Source: Helochares maculicollis
Lineage: Eukaryota > Arthropoda > Insecta > Coleoptera > Hydrophilidae
Reading direction: 5' to 3'
NCBI GenBank assembly: GCA_033557835.1
Contig: JAWQRO010000187.1
Coordinates: 1-49,950, forward strand
Length of the DNA stretch: 49,950 nucleotides
Positions 35,118 to 47,682 of the stretch are shown here, piece after piece (within the stretch, counting starts at the first letter, position 1; each line of letters opens with the position of its first letter). The notes under the pieces are model-generated. The model searched no databases and was not told the origin of the DNA. It saw only the letters and a program-made list of their open reading frames with translations. A program made the translations under genes and the position numbers.

Positions 35118-38100
35118 TCTAAATAGAAATGCGATAAATATAATGTTATTTGCAGTAAATATATTCATCGGTTCATTTATGTTCTTTTATAGAAAAGTTG
35201 TCAATAGTCTAATAGTCTTACTTAATAGTCTAAAACATTATACATTCCAGCTAGATTGTACTCTACTGATGATAAACAGCAATATATTTTCGGTTAAAAC
35301 ACAGAACTGATCAAATAACGTGAACGATTAGTCTATACTGGCAAATTATTGTTTTGTTTTCGCTTTCCATTTAACTGTAATGATATTGGCTGCACTACCT
35401 TAAAAAATATTCTAGGACAATTTGATCTGATGTCATTATAACACTAGATTTTGTTTTGTATCCATCGTAGAGTTAGAAATAAACTCCTAAATTAATTTCA
35501 CCTGAATCTTATTACAAAAACATAGAATGCTTTTACTTAAAATATACTATTTGAAGGTTTCACATACAAAATATAAGTTTGTCAAGTTTGGTTAAAATTG
35601 TTATGATCTTATTTAGTAAGTTTCGCTATTTCAGCTAGCATTTTGTGCAAAGGATAAAAGTGAGTGCAAAATTTAAGCTTAAAGGGAAGTGGTATTTAAA
35701 TCCAAAACATAATTTTAAATATGACAATTCATTTGAACTTAGTCAAGATCAAAAACGTTTAGAAAAAAACGATTTTTAATTTCAAACGTGATACATGGAT
35801 ATATTATATAATATTATTACACTTTTTGCTAACTTTATAGACAAATTGAGGTTTTTCAGTCCACAGTTGCCATTATAAAAGTATCAATCAAAACATCCCA
35901 GCACAATCGTCAGGCTGGAAATATCAATAAGACATAAAAAGCGAATTAGATACTGGAAAAAAGGAGATGTGCGGGATGGAATGAAACGAGGAAAAGTACG
36001 AGAAAAAGAAAGTACGGTCAGGCCCCCTATTGCTTGCCTCATTCGTCCTCTACACATACATCGAGGAAAAGATACACAGACGTACTAACTCGCTCATACT
36101 GTACGTTCTCCGAACCGTGCTATGGAGGAACTCTCTACCACAGTAGTAATCGGTCACGGTGATTTATAACAGAGACACGATGAGTGCTACAGCGTACTTC
36201 GAAGGAGGTGGTGAGGAACAAAGAGGAATTATGTGAGAGAGAAAAATATATCGAAGCCTGGGGTTGATGGCTTAAGAGGGTGGGTAGAAAAATTGGTGCC
36301 CGACATTCTTACTTCCTGCTACAAACGCGATGTGTCTTGCCATCACTCAAACTCTGACGTTTTGAATCTATGCTCTGAGATATTAGTTATGCGGTTTGTT
36401 TATTTTTACTATTCACCATTCAAAGACTCTTTGAGTGGCGCAGCGTTTCAAGGCCCACTCACTGACGTATTATTTTGCGCCGATATTTAGTTAGGTTTGT
36501 AAAAACTGTTCCAGCAAAACAAATTTCGATTTATGAGATTAGATGCAGGTCGAAACTATCTTGTAAAGCGTCCTGTTCCACCATCAGATCGTTCAATTCA
36601 GTAAAATTCCGCATCCAAATCGACCCAATCTAATCTCCGGCTCTAGTATCCATATTGCCCGATCTGAAAACCGCCCCGCTTGCTCCAACGCCTGCAGCCA
36701 ACTTGACGATATTACACGGACGTTCTAACGCAGAGAAGGCCATGGAAACCTATCGCTTCCGGGCGCTCCGGGGAAAATGAACCTGGTTTGGGTTGGGGAA
36801 TCGTTTTGTTCGGGCTGGTTGAGATGAGGGCTGAGAAAAGTATCGATTTGTTGGTCGATTGATAGCCCATTTTTTTCTTGGGAGTATTAAATTGTCGACC
36901 CACTTCTGTGTTTTTCCTGATTAAGAATCCGATATTTAACCTAGGTCTCATTTTTTCTTAGCTTCCTTTGTTCACGATGAAAGTAAATTTATGTTTATCT
37001 TAGCCCCAACAACATTTTCTTAGATTTAGTAGTCTCAAGTTTTAACGGACCGTTTTAAAATCACAAAATTTATTTAAACAATGGTTAAGCTTTCTTTCCT
37101 TTTGTATCTTCTACAGTACTCAGCCACCCTATCTCTCGAGGAGTGAATTATAATAACTATTCAGTTTGCATTGCTGAATCAAGGAAATGTTCGTACCCCG
37201 TATGTCGCCTCGATTTCCTCCTAGTGACTCGAAGCTGTAGTTCAGTGTAGTTGTCGCATTGTGGGGGGTAGAATACTCTCGATGGGTGTATTGGGAATGG
37301 CTCATGTCGAGACTGCGAGTTGAAATGCGTTGCACCAGAGGGTGGCGGGAATATGCGGAGGCATCTGCGGCTGTAGTTCTATGTCAACGCCAACTCGGAT
37401 CCTATTGTTAGGCGACCGTGATTTTTGCTTAGATAACCGTAGGTCGAATGTGAGTATCTCTGATTAACGAATAGAATCTCTTTCACGATTTTAAATTGAG
37501 TTAGCCGGCTGGTGGCGGTGGTTTTATTGCTTTTATCGGATTTGAAAAATTACAACATCGACATGTTTGTAGGAATTTTATTGTTATGCCCTAGTACTGT
37601 CAAAACAATGTACACCGATTTACAGATTGTGGCAAACAAGATATCCATTAATTAAATGGCTTTTAATTCTTGAAACATTTTTTGGGTAAAATTTGTAACT
37701 TCATCAAAAGCAATGGCGACTAGTTTTAATCTTTCAAATAAGAATTTTCAAGAATCAAGAAATTATGTTTGAAAAGTATTCTGGTTGTCTTCGGATACAC
37801 TTTACAGCACCTGTTGCACATATAGCACCTCTTGTTCCTTGGACCACTCGATTTTCAACTTATACACAGACTTACTCATACTCCTTATTATTATCTAGCT
37901 AGGCTGCCCATATTTCAATCTAATAACAACCACCCCGTCCCCATCTATCCGTAGCCGTACGGAAACGATTGCGTTCGCCCCCTAGTAGAGTCGCACTACT
38001 TCCAATATACTCTTCACACGCCAACAACCCTCTGTCGTCAGCCTGTACACGACAACAATCGTCCTGTGCCCCATTAATGCGGCCCCCCATCGGGTGAACT

Positions 38101-40233
38101 TTGAAAGGGGGTCACGCGTTGGGGGTTCTGCCGCGTTCTGAACTCCCGTTTCTATCCTGTACGTTCGCTGAAGCATCGATTCGTAATTATGATGGCAAGC
38201 GTCCGGGCGATGATATCCCGCCAGTCTGCGTCGACGGCTAGGGGGTTGAATCAGCCCCGTCCATCACCCGGTTTTCTCTCACATTTCGTTTTCCCATTCC
38301 ACCGATCGTAAAAATTAACGATTCTCGCTTGTGTCGATTTTTTCTGGTTGTGGGGATTTGCGATTTCCATAAAAGGACTGTCTTTCTCCCGAGGAAAAAT
38401 CGTGGGGGAGAGTTAGCTGAATAAAAAGACTCTTTCTCCTGTCACGGATATCTCACTGCCAGTATATATCATGGGATGGAATATCAAGGTTACTGTGACG
38501 TTATTTACACAGTTCATGAAATTCTTGTTTTGATGAAGGATATTTATTACTTTCGGTTCCTTCATATCTTAAAGAAAAAGTTATAAAAAGTGTAATTTGC
38601 GTATACTCTTTCCTAAAATATTTTTGTCCCTTCTTAAAATGTTTTTTGCTTCATTCTAAAAATATTTGCCGATTTCTTTTTGAGATATCGATGTGGCGAT
38701 TATATCACAATTAAATATTATTTAATATTTAATATTATTATTGGCAAAATGATACAATGATTTTTGCAATATATCAATATAAAGACTACTGGAAGTGCTT
38801 AACGACATATGTTATAGTTCCTTACCTCATATTAACTGTATTCAAGGTTACTACTAAGAAGATTTGTGATTCTTTTACATGTTCTACAGAAATATCTTGT
38901 AATTTGTAAGAATGATCATCATATTAATCATATCTTCATTAAAAGGTAACGAATGAATCTGTTTGCATCTTATATCACATAAAAAAAATAACGCAGGTGT
39001 TACAATTTTAAGTAACTTGAATTCATGTGCATTAATGCAGTGCGGTACACGATTATGTGATTTGTCATATGCTATTTTATAAACAGAGCATGAAATAATT
39101 TTGCATGAAATTGAAATTTTAATAAGCGGTCATAATTAAAATATCAAGATCGAGCTCTGTGATTCTGTGTTGCTGGCAAATAAATATATTCTGAACTTTT
39201 GCAGTAAGTATAGTAATTGAAACATTATTATCAAAGGGCGTAGATGATATTGCTTGACTACGAAGACTTTTATTTGTTGGCTATTTTATTACATCTTCTG
39301 AATTGCTTTTGACCAAATATTATATACTGAGCGGCATATTTGAAAAGTCTGTTTTAAAAACGCAGCCCAAGCAGCTGCTGTTCCCATCGTTTCTTAATTG
39401 CTTTTTAATCAATGAAGCTTTTCAATCATTCCAATTAACGTTTTCTAAGCCAGATTTATGGAATGAAGCCAAAAGTTATATCGGCTTGGGCAACAATAAG
39501 TATAAGTACAATCATTGGTCTGCAATTTTTTAAGGATCAGTAACAAGCGAGTCTCTAAAGAATTTGGTTGACCAACTCAATCCAGTGTGTTCGAGTAAAT
39601 GAATAGTTTTTGGAACGTGTACGATGGTACAAGACGAGTTTTTGGCACATCGCAAGAGCGTTTTGGTTGAAGCATGTTTTGTAAGGCTATTGAATGGCAC
39701 TAGCTCAGAATCCCAAATATTTTTACTTTGCCCGATTTTTACAAAGATAATATTTACAAAAATTCAACTCTATGTGATTACAAATCGACTTTTATCAATT
39801 CATCTTAACATTCTTTATACTGTTTTTATCTATTTCATCAAAAGAGTGCCCCACTCATTGCGTCTAATAGTGAAAACTGTATTTCGAAAACTGCACTTAA
39901 TGTTGTAACTTTTAAGTGCTTTTTGTATTTTTAAATCTGTCATCCGGCATAGTTGTTATTTATGAGAAGTTCCAGTAAAATAATACTTTCCTAAATATTA
40001 AAAAAACAGTTTGCGTTATTTAATACAGGCTTTTTATATTGTGGTTTTAATGCCAATAATGGTAAATCTTCGCGATATTTTAGAACGATTGTAAGAACCA
40101 ACATAATTATGAAATTTCTAAAGTAAAGGAAGTCAAAATATTTCATGCAGGCGTAGCTAATTTTAAAAAACAAAAAATTAATTATTTAAAGAATTTATTA
40201 GAAAACGTGTTAATCAGAATGTAGGATTGCCTA
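35118..40233. other. unassigned DNA with G+C-rich patches
   Basis: A+T-rich at 35120-35930 and 38500-40230. About 35950-36480, 36590-36850, 37100-37480 and 37900-38320 are G+C-richer and carry short frames on both strands without recognised motifs. Two plus frames at 39303-39533 and 39624-39908 (76 and 94 codons) are also unrecognised. No RNA gene was found. Confidence 0.4.
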
Positions 40234-40235
40234 TA

Positions 40236-41427
40236 CTAGGTGCGCAAGTTTAAAATGTCGTTTTGTTGTCAAGAGATGGCGAATGAAATCTTTGAAAACA
40301 TCACATTCGTTTAATTGTTTACGAGTTAATAACATACTTCTTTTTCGTATTAAACAGGCCAAATTATGAGCCAAGTCAAGAGCATATTCAGCATGTATAT
40401 TCTTGTTCAATCAAAATAAAAAATGTATCGGAAACAGTGATCTTGCTCCAACTTGCAGGACTTGTGAATGCTGGTTTCAACGTTTCTAGCGTGGCGATTT
40501 CAATGTTATTGACAAAGAATATGAAAATCGATCAAAAAAGTTTGAAGACGACGAACTGCAAGTATTATTGGACGAAAACGATACACAAATGCAACAAATG
40601 ATGGCGAAGCAGTTGAATGTCCCGCGGCAAGCCATTTCCGATCGCCTGAGAGCCATGGGGAAGATTCAAAGGTTTGGAGAATGGGTTCCACACAAACTGA
40701 ACGAACGACCGATGGAAAGACGAAAAACTGTGTGCGAAATGTTGCATTTACGCGACCAAAGAAAGGATTTTTTGCATCTAGTTGTAACTGGCGATGAAAA
40801 ATGGATATATTTTGAGAATCCCAAACGTAAGAAATTGTGGGTATCGCCAGGACAACCATCAACAATAAAACCAGATGGTTTTGGGAGGAAGATGGTTTTG
40901 TGTGTGTGTGGTGAGATCAGAAGGAGTAGTGTACTTTGAGCTTCTCAAACAGTTAATACCGTTCGTTACCGTGAACAAATGATCAATTTAAACCAGGCAT
41001 TCATCGAAAAAGACCCAGAATGGGCTCGAAGACACGGCAAAGTCATTCTGCAGCATGACAACGCTTCTGCACATTCAGCCAAAGTGGTCAAACAAACGGT
41101 TTCTTTGCTTGGTTGGGAACTCCTATCCCACCCGCCGTATTCTTCAGAACTGGCGCCTTCTGATTATTACCTATTTTAATTTATGGGACACGCACTGGCT
41201 GAGCAGCACTTCAAGACTTTCGAGGATGTACAAAAATGGGTCGATGAATGGATATCAATGAAAGTTGAATCTTTGTTGTGGAATAGTATCCATAAATTGC
41301 CCGAGAGATGAGTAAAATGAGTAAAAAGCGAGGGCCAATACTTCGAATAAAAAATGTTTTACCATTGTTCTGAAATAATTGCGTATTTATTTTTTTAAAA
41401 AGCGACAGTTTAAGCTTGCGCACCTGG
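40236..41427 (+). mobile_element. mauritiana-subfamily mariner, near full length, dead
   Basis: The left end reads CTAGGTGCGCAAGTTTAAAA. The right end, on the minus strand, reads CCAGGTGCGCAAGCTTAAAC. The terminal repeats are about 28 bp. TA flanks both sides (40234-40235 and 41428-41429). At 1192 bp it is close to the usual 1.2-1.3 kb of the family. Compared with the copy at 47683 it lacks a short stretch of the 5' leader (the CCAAAGCGCC.. to CACTAC segment). Of the three related copies in the window its ends match each other best. Confidence 0.9.
40356..41350 (+). pseudogene. mauritiana-type mariner transposase pseudogene
   Basis: The family start ATG is AGG here (40356-40358). Frameshifts break the first helix-turn-helix domain, though NYEPSQEHIQHV and TCECWFQRF are readable. 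A 123-codon open part (40568-40939) covers DENDTQMQQ, LNVPRQAISDRLRAMGK, KLNERPMERRKTVCEMLHLR, VVTGDEKWIYFENPKRKK and SPGQPST. A frameshift follows at the LCVWWD motif, then NLNQAFIEKDPEWARRHGKV, LQHDNASAHSAK, PPYSSELAPSDYYLF and a stop. All three catalytic aspartates (GDE, HDN, SDY) are still present, but the protein is broken by at least two frameshifts and three stops. One stop is a TGA at the conserved Trp after HKLPER (41309-41311). The family end QYFE and its TAA are at 41348-41350. Confidence 0.9.
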
Positions 41428-41755
41428 TATAATATTAATAATTCATTTAATCTGGAAATTATAAGTAAATGATTCGTACATTTCTAATATACTCCATGAT
41501 ATAAAGTGAGACCGAATGATTATCCATTTGCCGACTTTGCAGAGAAACTTTTATCTAGGACACATCACCGACGCGTAGAACTTTCAAGAGCGATGTAAAG
41601 AAAATATATGATTTTCCAATGCAACTATTCCACCAGTTGGCCTATTGATCACCGCATTCTAGAGCCCGAACATAAAATTGTGTAGTTTTAAGGACGCAAA
41701 AAAACTGTCAGCTTATAGTGGTATTCGCTCAGTGACTAATTAATCAAAGTTTAAA
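41428..41755. other. A+T-rich spacer between two mariner remnants
   Basis: No frame or repeat recognised. It may include the unread 5' end of the mariner remnant on its right. Confidence 0.4.
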
Positions 41756-42560
41756 TAATGCAATACAACTCTATTAAGACGATCCAGAGAATTTTGAAGA
41801 AAAAACGTCGCTTTAGCAGATGCCGAAAAAGATATTAAGTTACTGGCGAAATCATTATTGCTAGAAGAAAAACGCATGATAAACACAAACGACTGACCTA
41901 TTAGATGATCGCAGACATCTTAGATCTCTTAGGTCGAATGTCGACAATTGCTGCATGTCCCATCGTTTAACTAAAGAGAAGGTGGCACAATGTTATCCAT
42001 GATTACAGAAGGCAAGGAAAATGTTGTATAAGCGACACACTCAATTTGTTAACCGTGCCTTGGCAAGTGGCAAGAATTGTCTGTATTATTATGAAACAGT
42101 TTGGGTTTTTGACGATTATGATACAGCCGAATTTCCGGGCACTAAAGAATACAATGATAGTTGTATTTTTAAAAGTCAGTGAAGATTTAGAAATACAGGT
42201 ACTATACATTAGAAGCCAATCACATCTGAGTGGTACCCTGAACAATTTATGACTAATGATATTGAATTTCTTAAGAACCTATGACCAAATTCTCTGACGC
42301 TCCGGTTTACCACTCAAAACCTTACTCCGAATATTTGAACAATAAAGGATTGACACTTCTTAAGTATCCTTCATACAGTCCAAACCTTGCTCTTTGCGAC
42401 TCTGCAGTGTTTCCACATATGAAACTACACTTAAGAGAGATGCGCTTTTCTAGTGAGGAATCTTTCTCGTTCAGCTGGAGAGATCTGGATTAAGAGTTGG
42501 TTTCGGAGGAGAAAAGATGTGTTGAGCGAAAATAATTTTAAAAACTTAGATAAACATTAC
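41756..42560 (+). pseudogene. divergent mariner transposase pseudogene
   Basis: The best-preserved part is the open frame 42281-42493: KFSDAPVYHSKPYSEYLNNK, then LLKYPSYSPNLALCD.AVF, then PHMKLHLREMRFSSEE. After a frameshift it continues SWFRRR and a trace of CVER.NNF. This is the end of a mariner catalytic domain. The third aspartate (LCD) is kept, but where the family has HDNAP this copy has FSDAP, so the second aspartate looks replaced. Upstream, YYETVWVFDDYDTAEFP resembles the DETW..DYDPET block, and ALKNTMIVVFL resembles the K..KTMIVFF block, in different frames with many stops. It is not the same lineage as the copy ending at 41427. No terminal repeats could be read. Confidence 0.65.
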
Positions 42561-45500
42561 ACTTAGCATTTTACATTTGCATTCCTAACCAGAGATTTAT
42601 CCCCAACAAATAATTTGGCAGAAATTTGTAAATTTTACTTTATATTGAATAGCGTGATGTTGTAGTGCAATATTATAGAACGGATTTTATTAAGTTTAGA
42701 AGAACAACAAACGCAAAACTATATTTTCCTTCAACAACTAAACATTAAATGTTAGAGTATTTTATGCAATTAAGTTTATTGCCACACATGAAAAATGTAA
42801 ACAACAATTTGCACTTTATGTCGTTGAAGAACAAAAGGAAAGGCGGGAAAATCATTCAATGAAGAAACCTCCTATACAAAAGGACGTCGTATACTCTAAG
42901 TTGTGATTGCAAAGATTGGATGACTTTAACATAATAGTATGAGACATGACATTTAGAAAATCTCATTAAACTCCTAATACATTTAGAAATTAACTTTTGA
43001 AATTTTTAACCTACTCAAAATCAATATGCAGGCTCCTCTCGGGCCAAGCCTTGGTGGCGACCTCTTCGACAGAAGAGCTAAACCTGCAAGGCCGTACAGC
43101 ATGGTTTGCAAACACGCTAAAAATCGATACTTGCTTCCAACAAGTTCTCGCAGATGGCCGTTGGAGAGCGCACGAGTAAATTTCCGGTAGCAAATTGTAA
43201 ATTTGAAACAGGTTGACTTGCGCATGATCTTATTTCATCGAATATATTTTATTTTAGAAGCAAATTGGGACAGAATCCGTTGCTACTGCTCGTCGTTTCT
43301 GCAACCTGTTGATTTAGTAATTTAAAAAACAAATAACCACATGTTGAACATTCTCTCGCTCATTGAATAGAATTAATAAATCAAGCTACTTTGCATAAAT
43401 TCTATTTTGTTCGCAGGAGTGTAATTTTAAAACGATGACATTTCCCCTTGTTGAATAAATGGATTATATAACTGCGAATATTTCTGTTAAAGTTTAAATA
43501 TTTAGAAGGCGCCCGTAGTCTATGGAGCGTCTCTGCCATTTTAACGAAGAGTCTAAATTTAAGTTTTTGTGGGCCGGCGGATTCAATTTGAAAGGTGTTA
43601 AATCGCGCCTCACTTCCAGTTACACTTTGCAAAATTTATTGCTGGTAAATTCTTCCCGTCAAGGACAAGCAATAAAGATGATTTCCCTGCCGTGTTTTAA
43701 TGTAAGAAAAATAAACCAGCTCTGTTATTTTAAGCCGATCCTGAAGTGCAAAGCTAGCTTTTCCAATATTCATGCACCTCCTTCTGACGATTCCGTGTCT
43801 ACACAGAAAATAAAAGGGAATACTTTAAAGAGTTTCTTGCAAACTTAATTTTGTACCGACGCGCTGACGATAGGAGCAATTGGTTGACCGTGTGTGGCCA
43901 CCACAAAGCTCTAAAAGTTCGGATTTCAATGTTTGCGCCGGCAGCTTCCGTTTAGCATAATAATCAATTAATTTAGCAGCATAATAAGCGTAAAAACACA
44001 TTAATGAAAATAAAGTATCGGGTAAGTAAACTTGATTTGTAGAGCAACACTTGAGTTCATTTTAATCTGGCGCAATTTGTGATAATTAATCCCATCCAGT
44101 TACTATTAAGCGACTTTTTTACAGCTCGCCGATAGGATTCTGAGTAAATGTAGGGACAATTTAAATTGGCTATAATAATCACTTCTGGTTAACAGTTTTT
44201 GCGAGGAGTAGTTTGTGCGAGCGCAAACCCAAGGTAGCAATTGCAGCGAGTTGTTACCATTGATCAAATGCAACCTACAACTGCAGTAAAGTTGTACACT
44301 TGATCTGCTCCAGTCTTTAACAGAAGGACGTTTACGTCTCACACAAATTCCTTTCTAATTCCCCTTATTTGGCGTTTTGCAACAGCTAGGCTTAATTATG
44401 TTTACGCTAATTTAATCAAGGTAAAATCTTTCGCGCAATAGTATCGCAAACATCTTTTGGATAGGCGGTTTATAAAATAACACCCAACCAATAATTATCT
44501 TCGTTATTATTGAAACTTGCCCCGTGAAGACCTTGATGTAAGCATTATTTTGTTATAATATTTTAGAATCTGAAATCTAGAGAATCTGTTTATAGAATAA
44601 TATAGTGGCGTTATAAATAAATTTATTATTAAATATGGCAGCGTCGGGTTTACCGATACAAACTTTACTTAGTTCATCAATAAAATATTAGTTAATTTCT
44701 AATTCTGGCCATCACGTAGGTGGCTAAAGATAAAAGAGTTCTTCAACCCCAATAATGTGGCTAAGTATGTCTGATCTTTATTGCTCTGTCTTGCCTCTCA
44801 TCTGAAGTCTTGGGTCTTCTCCAGGGAGAGAAACACTGTGACACACCTCCAGTTTCTTATTTCATTTAGCGAGGATGGAAGAGAACAGGGAGCCGAGAGG
44901 GTGGGTTTCAGACTTGCTTATTAGACGACAGCATCGTCGGGCCACCCTCATGCTTTTGTAATACCGCGTTCCTCTCTCTTGCTGCCAACGCTGGCTTCAC
45001 TAATTCCAAAGACGACAGAAGTTGTGACGCTCTAGCTCTCTAAAGGGTACGCAAGAAACGCAAGGGAGGGTTCAATCTTCAAAAGAAAGTGCTGAATTTA
45101 ATTTACTTACCTGTGCTGCTTGCTGGGCCTTCTATCTACGGATAGGAGACTTTTTTCTTATTCCTGCCTTTTCTGTATTCTCTAGACATTTAATTGGAAC
45201 AGTATTGGAAATACAGTCGATGGTTTGAGAGGAATTACTGGGGTTTCCTTTATTGCTTCCCTTAATCAACTTACATTTAGTACTTAAGTTTAATATAGGC
45301 ACCAGTGAGATGTGTTAGCTAGTCGTGTTTTAAGGAGCGTGCAATCAGGTTATTTTGATTTACGTTAAAATTAAACTAATATTCATCCAATTTAAACATT
45401 AAATTGCATTTCGTTTAGTTGATTTATGTGTATAATCGTGCGCAGTTGTAGTTAGGCGAGTAATTTTCACAGCTGAATTCAAGATCCAAAGTTGATTCGA

Positions 45501-47682
45501 TTGTTATTAAAGATAAGGAGACGCGGTTTAAAGTCTGGTGTATTATATGGTCACCGGCTGACGGACTATCATTATCATCGATAAAAGTAGGCGTCTTTGA
45601 ATGGTAGCGTTGATGATACCCGGGAGCACGAATGGTGGCAGGCAGAGGTTCCAATAAAACCTTCGCAAAAGTATCGAGTCGATATGGCGCAGTGCAAAAA
45701 TCAGGGCCTACTTAAGTGGAAGCGGATCAAAGGGGACGGGAAGGGAAGAAGCAGGGGTACACAAGAGCCCCCATCAGCGCCACAGAGACGATGTCGACCG
45801 GGCAGCGAACTCTTGGACACAAATAAGTTGTGGCCGCTTCGAGTTTACTCCTTTTCTTGTTGGTTTGTTCTTGTACGTCGCCAGCCGGTTCAACGCGGTA
45901 GACTTTTATAAAAACACTTGAAAAGGTGTGTCCGCCCAGGTACCTAGATTCCGAACAAACGACTGATGCTAATAAGAAATGCAAGGGGGAACTTACTCTC
46001 CCGACAGACACTATTTATAGAGAGACTTGCAAGGCGGAACATGACCGCTTGAACGCGTGCAGAGTCATGATAAGCCGTTCTCTTTTATTTAAGGCTCCTG
46101 TTGCTTTTTTTGGACCTAAAAAACTTAATTGCTCCTTAACTGCAAGGTATACCATCTATGGGGTCAGCCATAAATCGAAAGATCTATGGCATGGTCCTAT
46201 ATAGAGCTGATTTTCACTTGCTTTAAACGAGGAGAGATTGCTTAATTGATATCTATGAATGTGGCCAACGACACGCAAATTTGTCAACAATGTTTGCTCG
46301 AGAAAACACAATTGTCATGACTTTTTGTCAATGTTGGTTGCTCTTTGGCAACGCTTTTTGATTCTTCTACCCGAGGCGTCCCATCATGCTGAAGGAAATC
46401 TATCCCTTGTAATATTTACTGCAAAGCACACAACGAATTCTTTATTTTGTTAAATTAAATTACGGTATCAATAATCGTTCACAGAGACTTGTTACTTGTG
46501 TAAATACCTAGTTAGCTATGCTAAAATGGTTTTCAGAATCGAACTCATACTATGTACGGTCAAAAAATGGATGTATTACTTTAAAAATATATTGCTAGTC
46601 ATCTCCAAAACTTACTTTTTAAAATTTGGCATTCATTACCTTACTTTAACAAGGGTGGAAGCTTAAGTTTTATCTTTGATGATTGAATAACACATTTTTC
46701 CTTGTTACTATATGATTAACCATCGACTAATTGATTAATCTGTTTGTTATGTATATGCTACAGCAATTAAAGAGTGTAACTGTATTAAATTATTCACTGA
46801 ACTTGCTAAGCACGACGTGTTTATTTAATCGTTTATGGTATCGAATTGATTTTTTCCAATTATGAGTACTTCTAACACAGTGACTAAAGCTTTTAGAGAC
46901 AAGTTTTTAAGTGGGCTGCAGTCCATGTTAGCAATGTAACAATTGCAAGGCTGTAAAACTAAAGTTCAATTTTTATTTTTTGGTATTGTTCGTAATGAAA
47001 CAAAGTAAAAAATTTCTAAACTAGAAATAATTGTTTGTCGTAAGGTCGACTATAATTTAAGTTTGTTATTTTCCAACTAATAGCTAAATTTATATAATTT
47101 AAACAAAAATTCTCTTCCAGCTATAGCATTTCATTGAATTGCGAAATAACTCATAATTGGTCAAAAATTCAAACACAAAACTCTCGTTTCAGTTAACTGT
47201 ATAAACATGTTATAAAATCAAGTTTTTTTAGGACTCAAAGTTTCCACTTTCAACGCCTGTTAACTATTGTGTGCCCTATAAACTGATTAAGTATAACATA
47301 GCTTCGCTCCAAACGAAACTTATTGAATTTTTTAAAGGCGTGAGTAGATTATAGTGTGCTACACAAGTTAGAGGTAGTGTGGAAAATTTAAAATTTGCAG
47401 GCAGCACTGCAACGCTAATGTGACGGTGACATGAAGTACATGGTATTTCTGCTTCTATGTGATCCGACGTAACATGTCACAAGCTCACTTGAACATGTTT
47501 CCACTACAATTAAATTTAATGATATTGATATGTTGCTGAAAATCTACACTATACCAAAATACGCAACGACTATATATTTCTTAACATAACAACATTGCTG
47601 ATAAGAATAAAATAAACTTGTCATTTTCATTTTCACATAACTTTTTTCAAAGTAATAGTATTAACTGTAAATTTAAAATATA
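42561..47682. other. unassigned DNA with G+C-rich patches
   Basis: Mostly A+T-rich. G+C-richer patches lie at about 43030-43180 (listed separately), 44760-45110 and 45590-46060. The last has a 104-codon plus frame (45597-45911) overlapped by a 94-codon minus frame, both unrecognised. A 108-codon plus frame at 43522-43848 is unrecognised too. No RNA gene found. Confidence 0.4.
43032..43175 (+). other. weak candidate coding exon
   Basis: A G+C-rich 144-bp block sits between a possible acceptor (pyrimidine-poor tract ending ATGCAG at 43031) and a possible donor (GTAAAT at 43176). The length is a multiple of three. Plus-strand frames across it are open, for example one with the residues LQGRTAWFANTLKIDTC and VLADGRWRAHE. 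Minus-strand frames are open as well, so the evidence is weak. No family is recognised. It could also be a non-coding conserved element or a piece of a repeat. Confidence 0.2.

Noticed and set aside
39303..39908. Two neighbouring plus-strand frames of 76 and 94 codons
   Set aside because: Not recognised and hydrophobic as expected from A+T-rich chance translation; they share no frame or motif.
43522..43848. 108-codon plus-strand open frame
   Set aside because: No motif, no splice context and no related copy in the window. A frame of this length can occur by chance.
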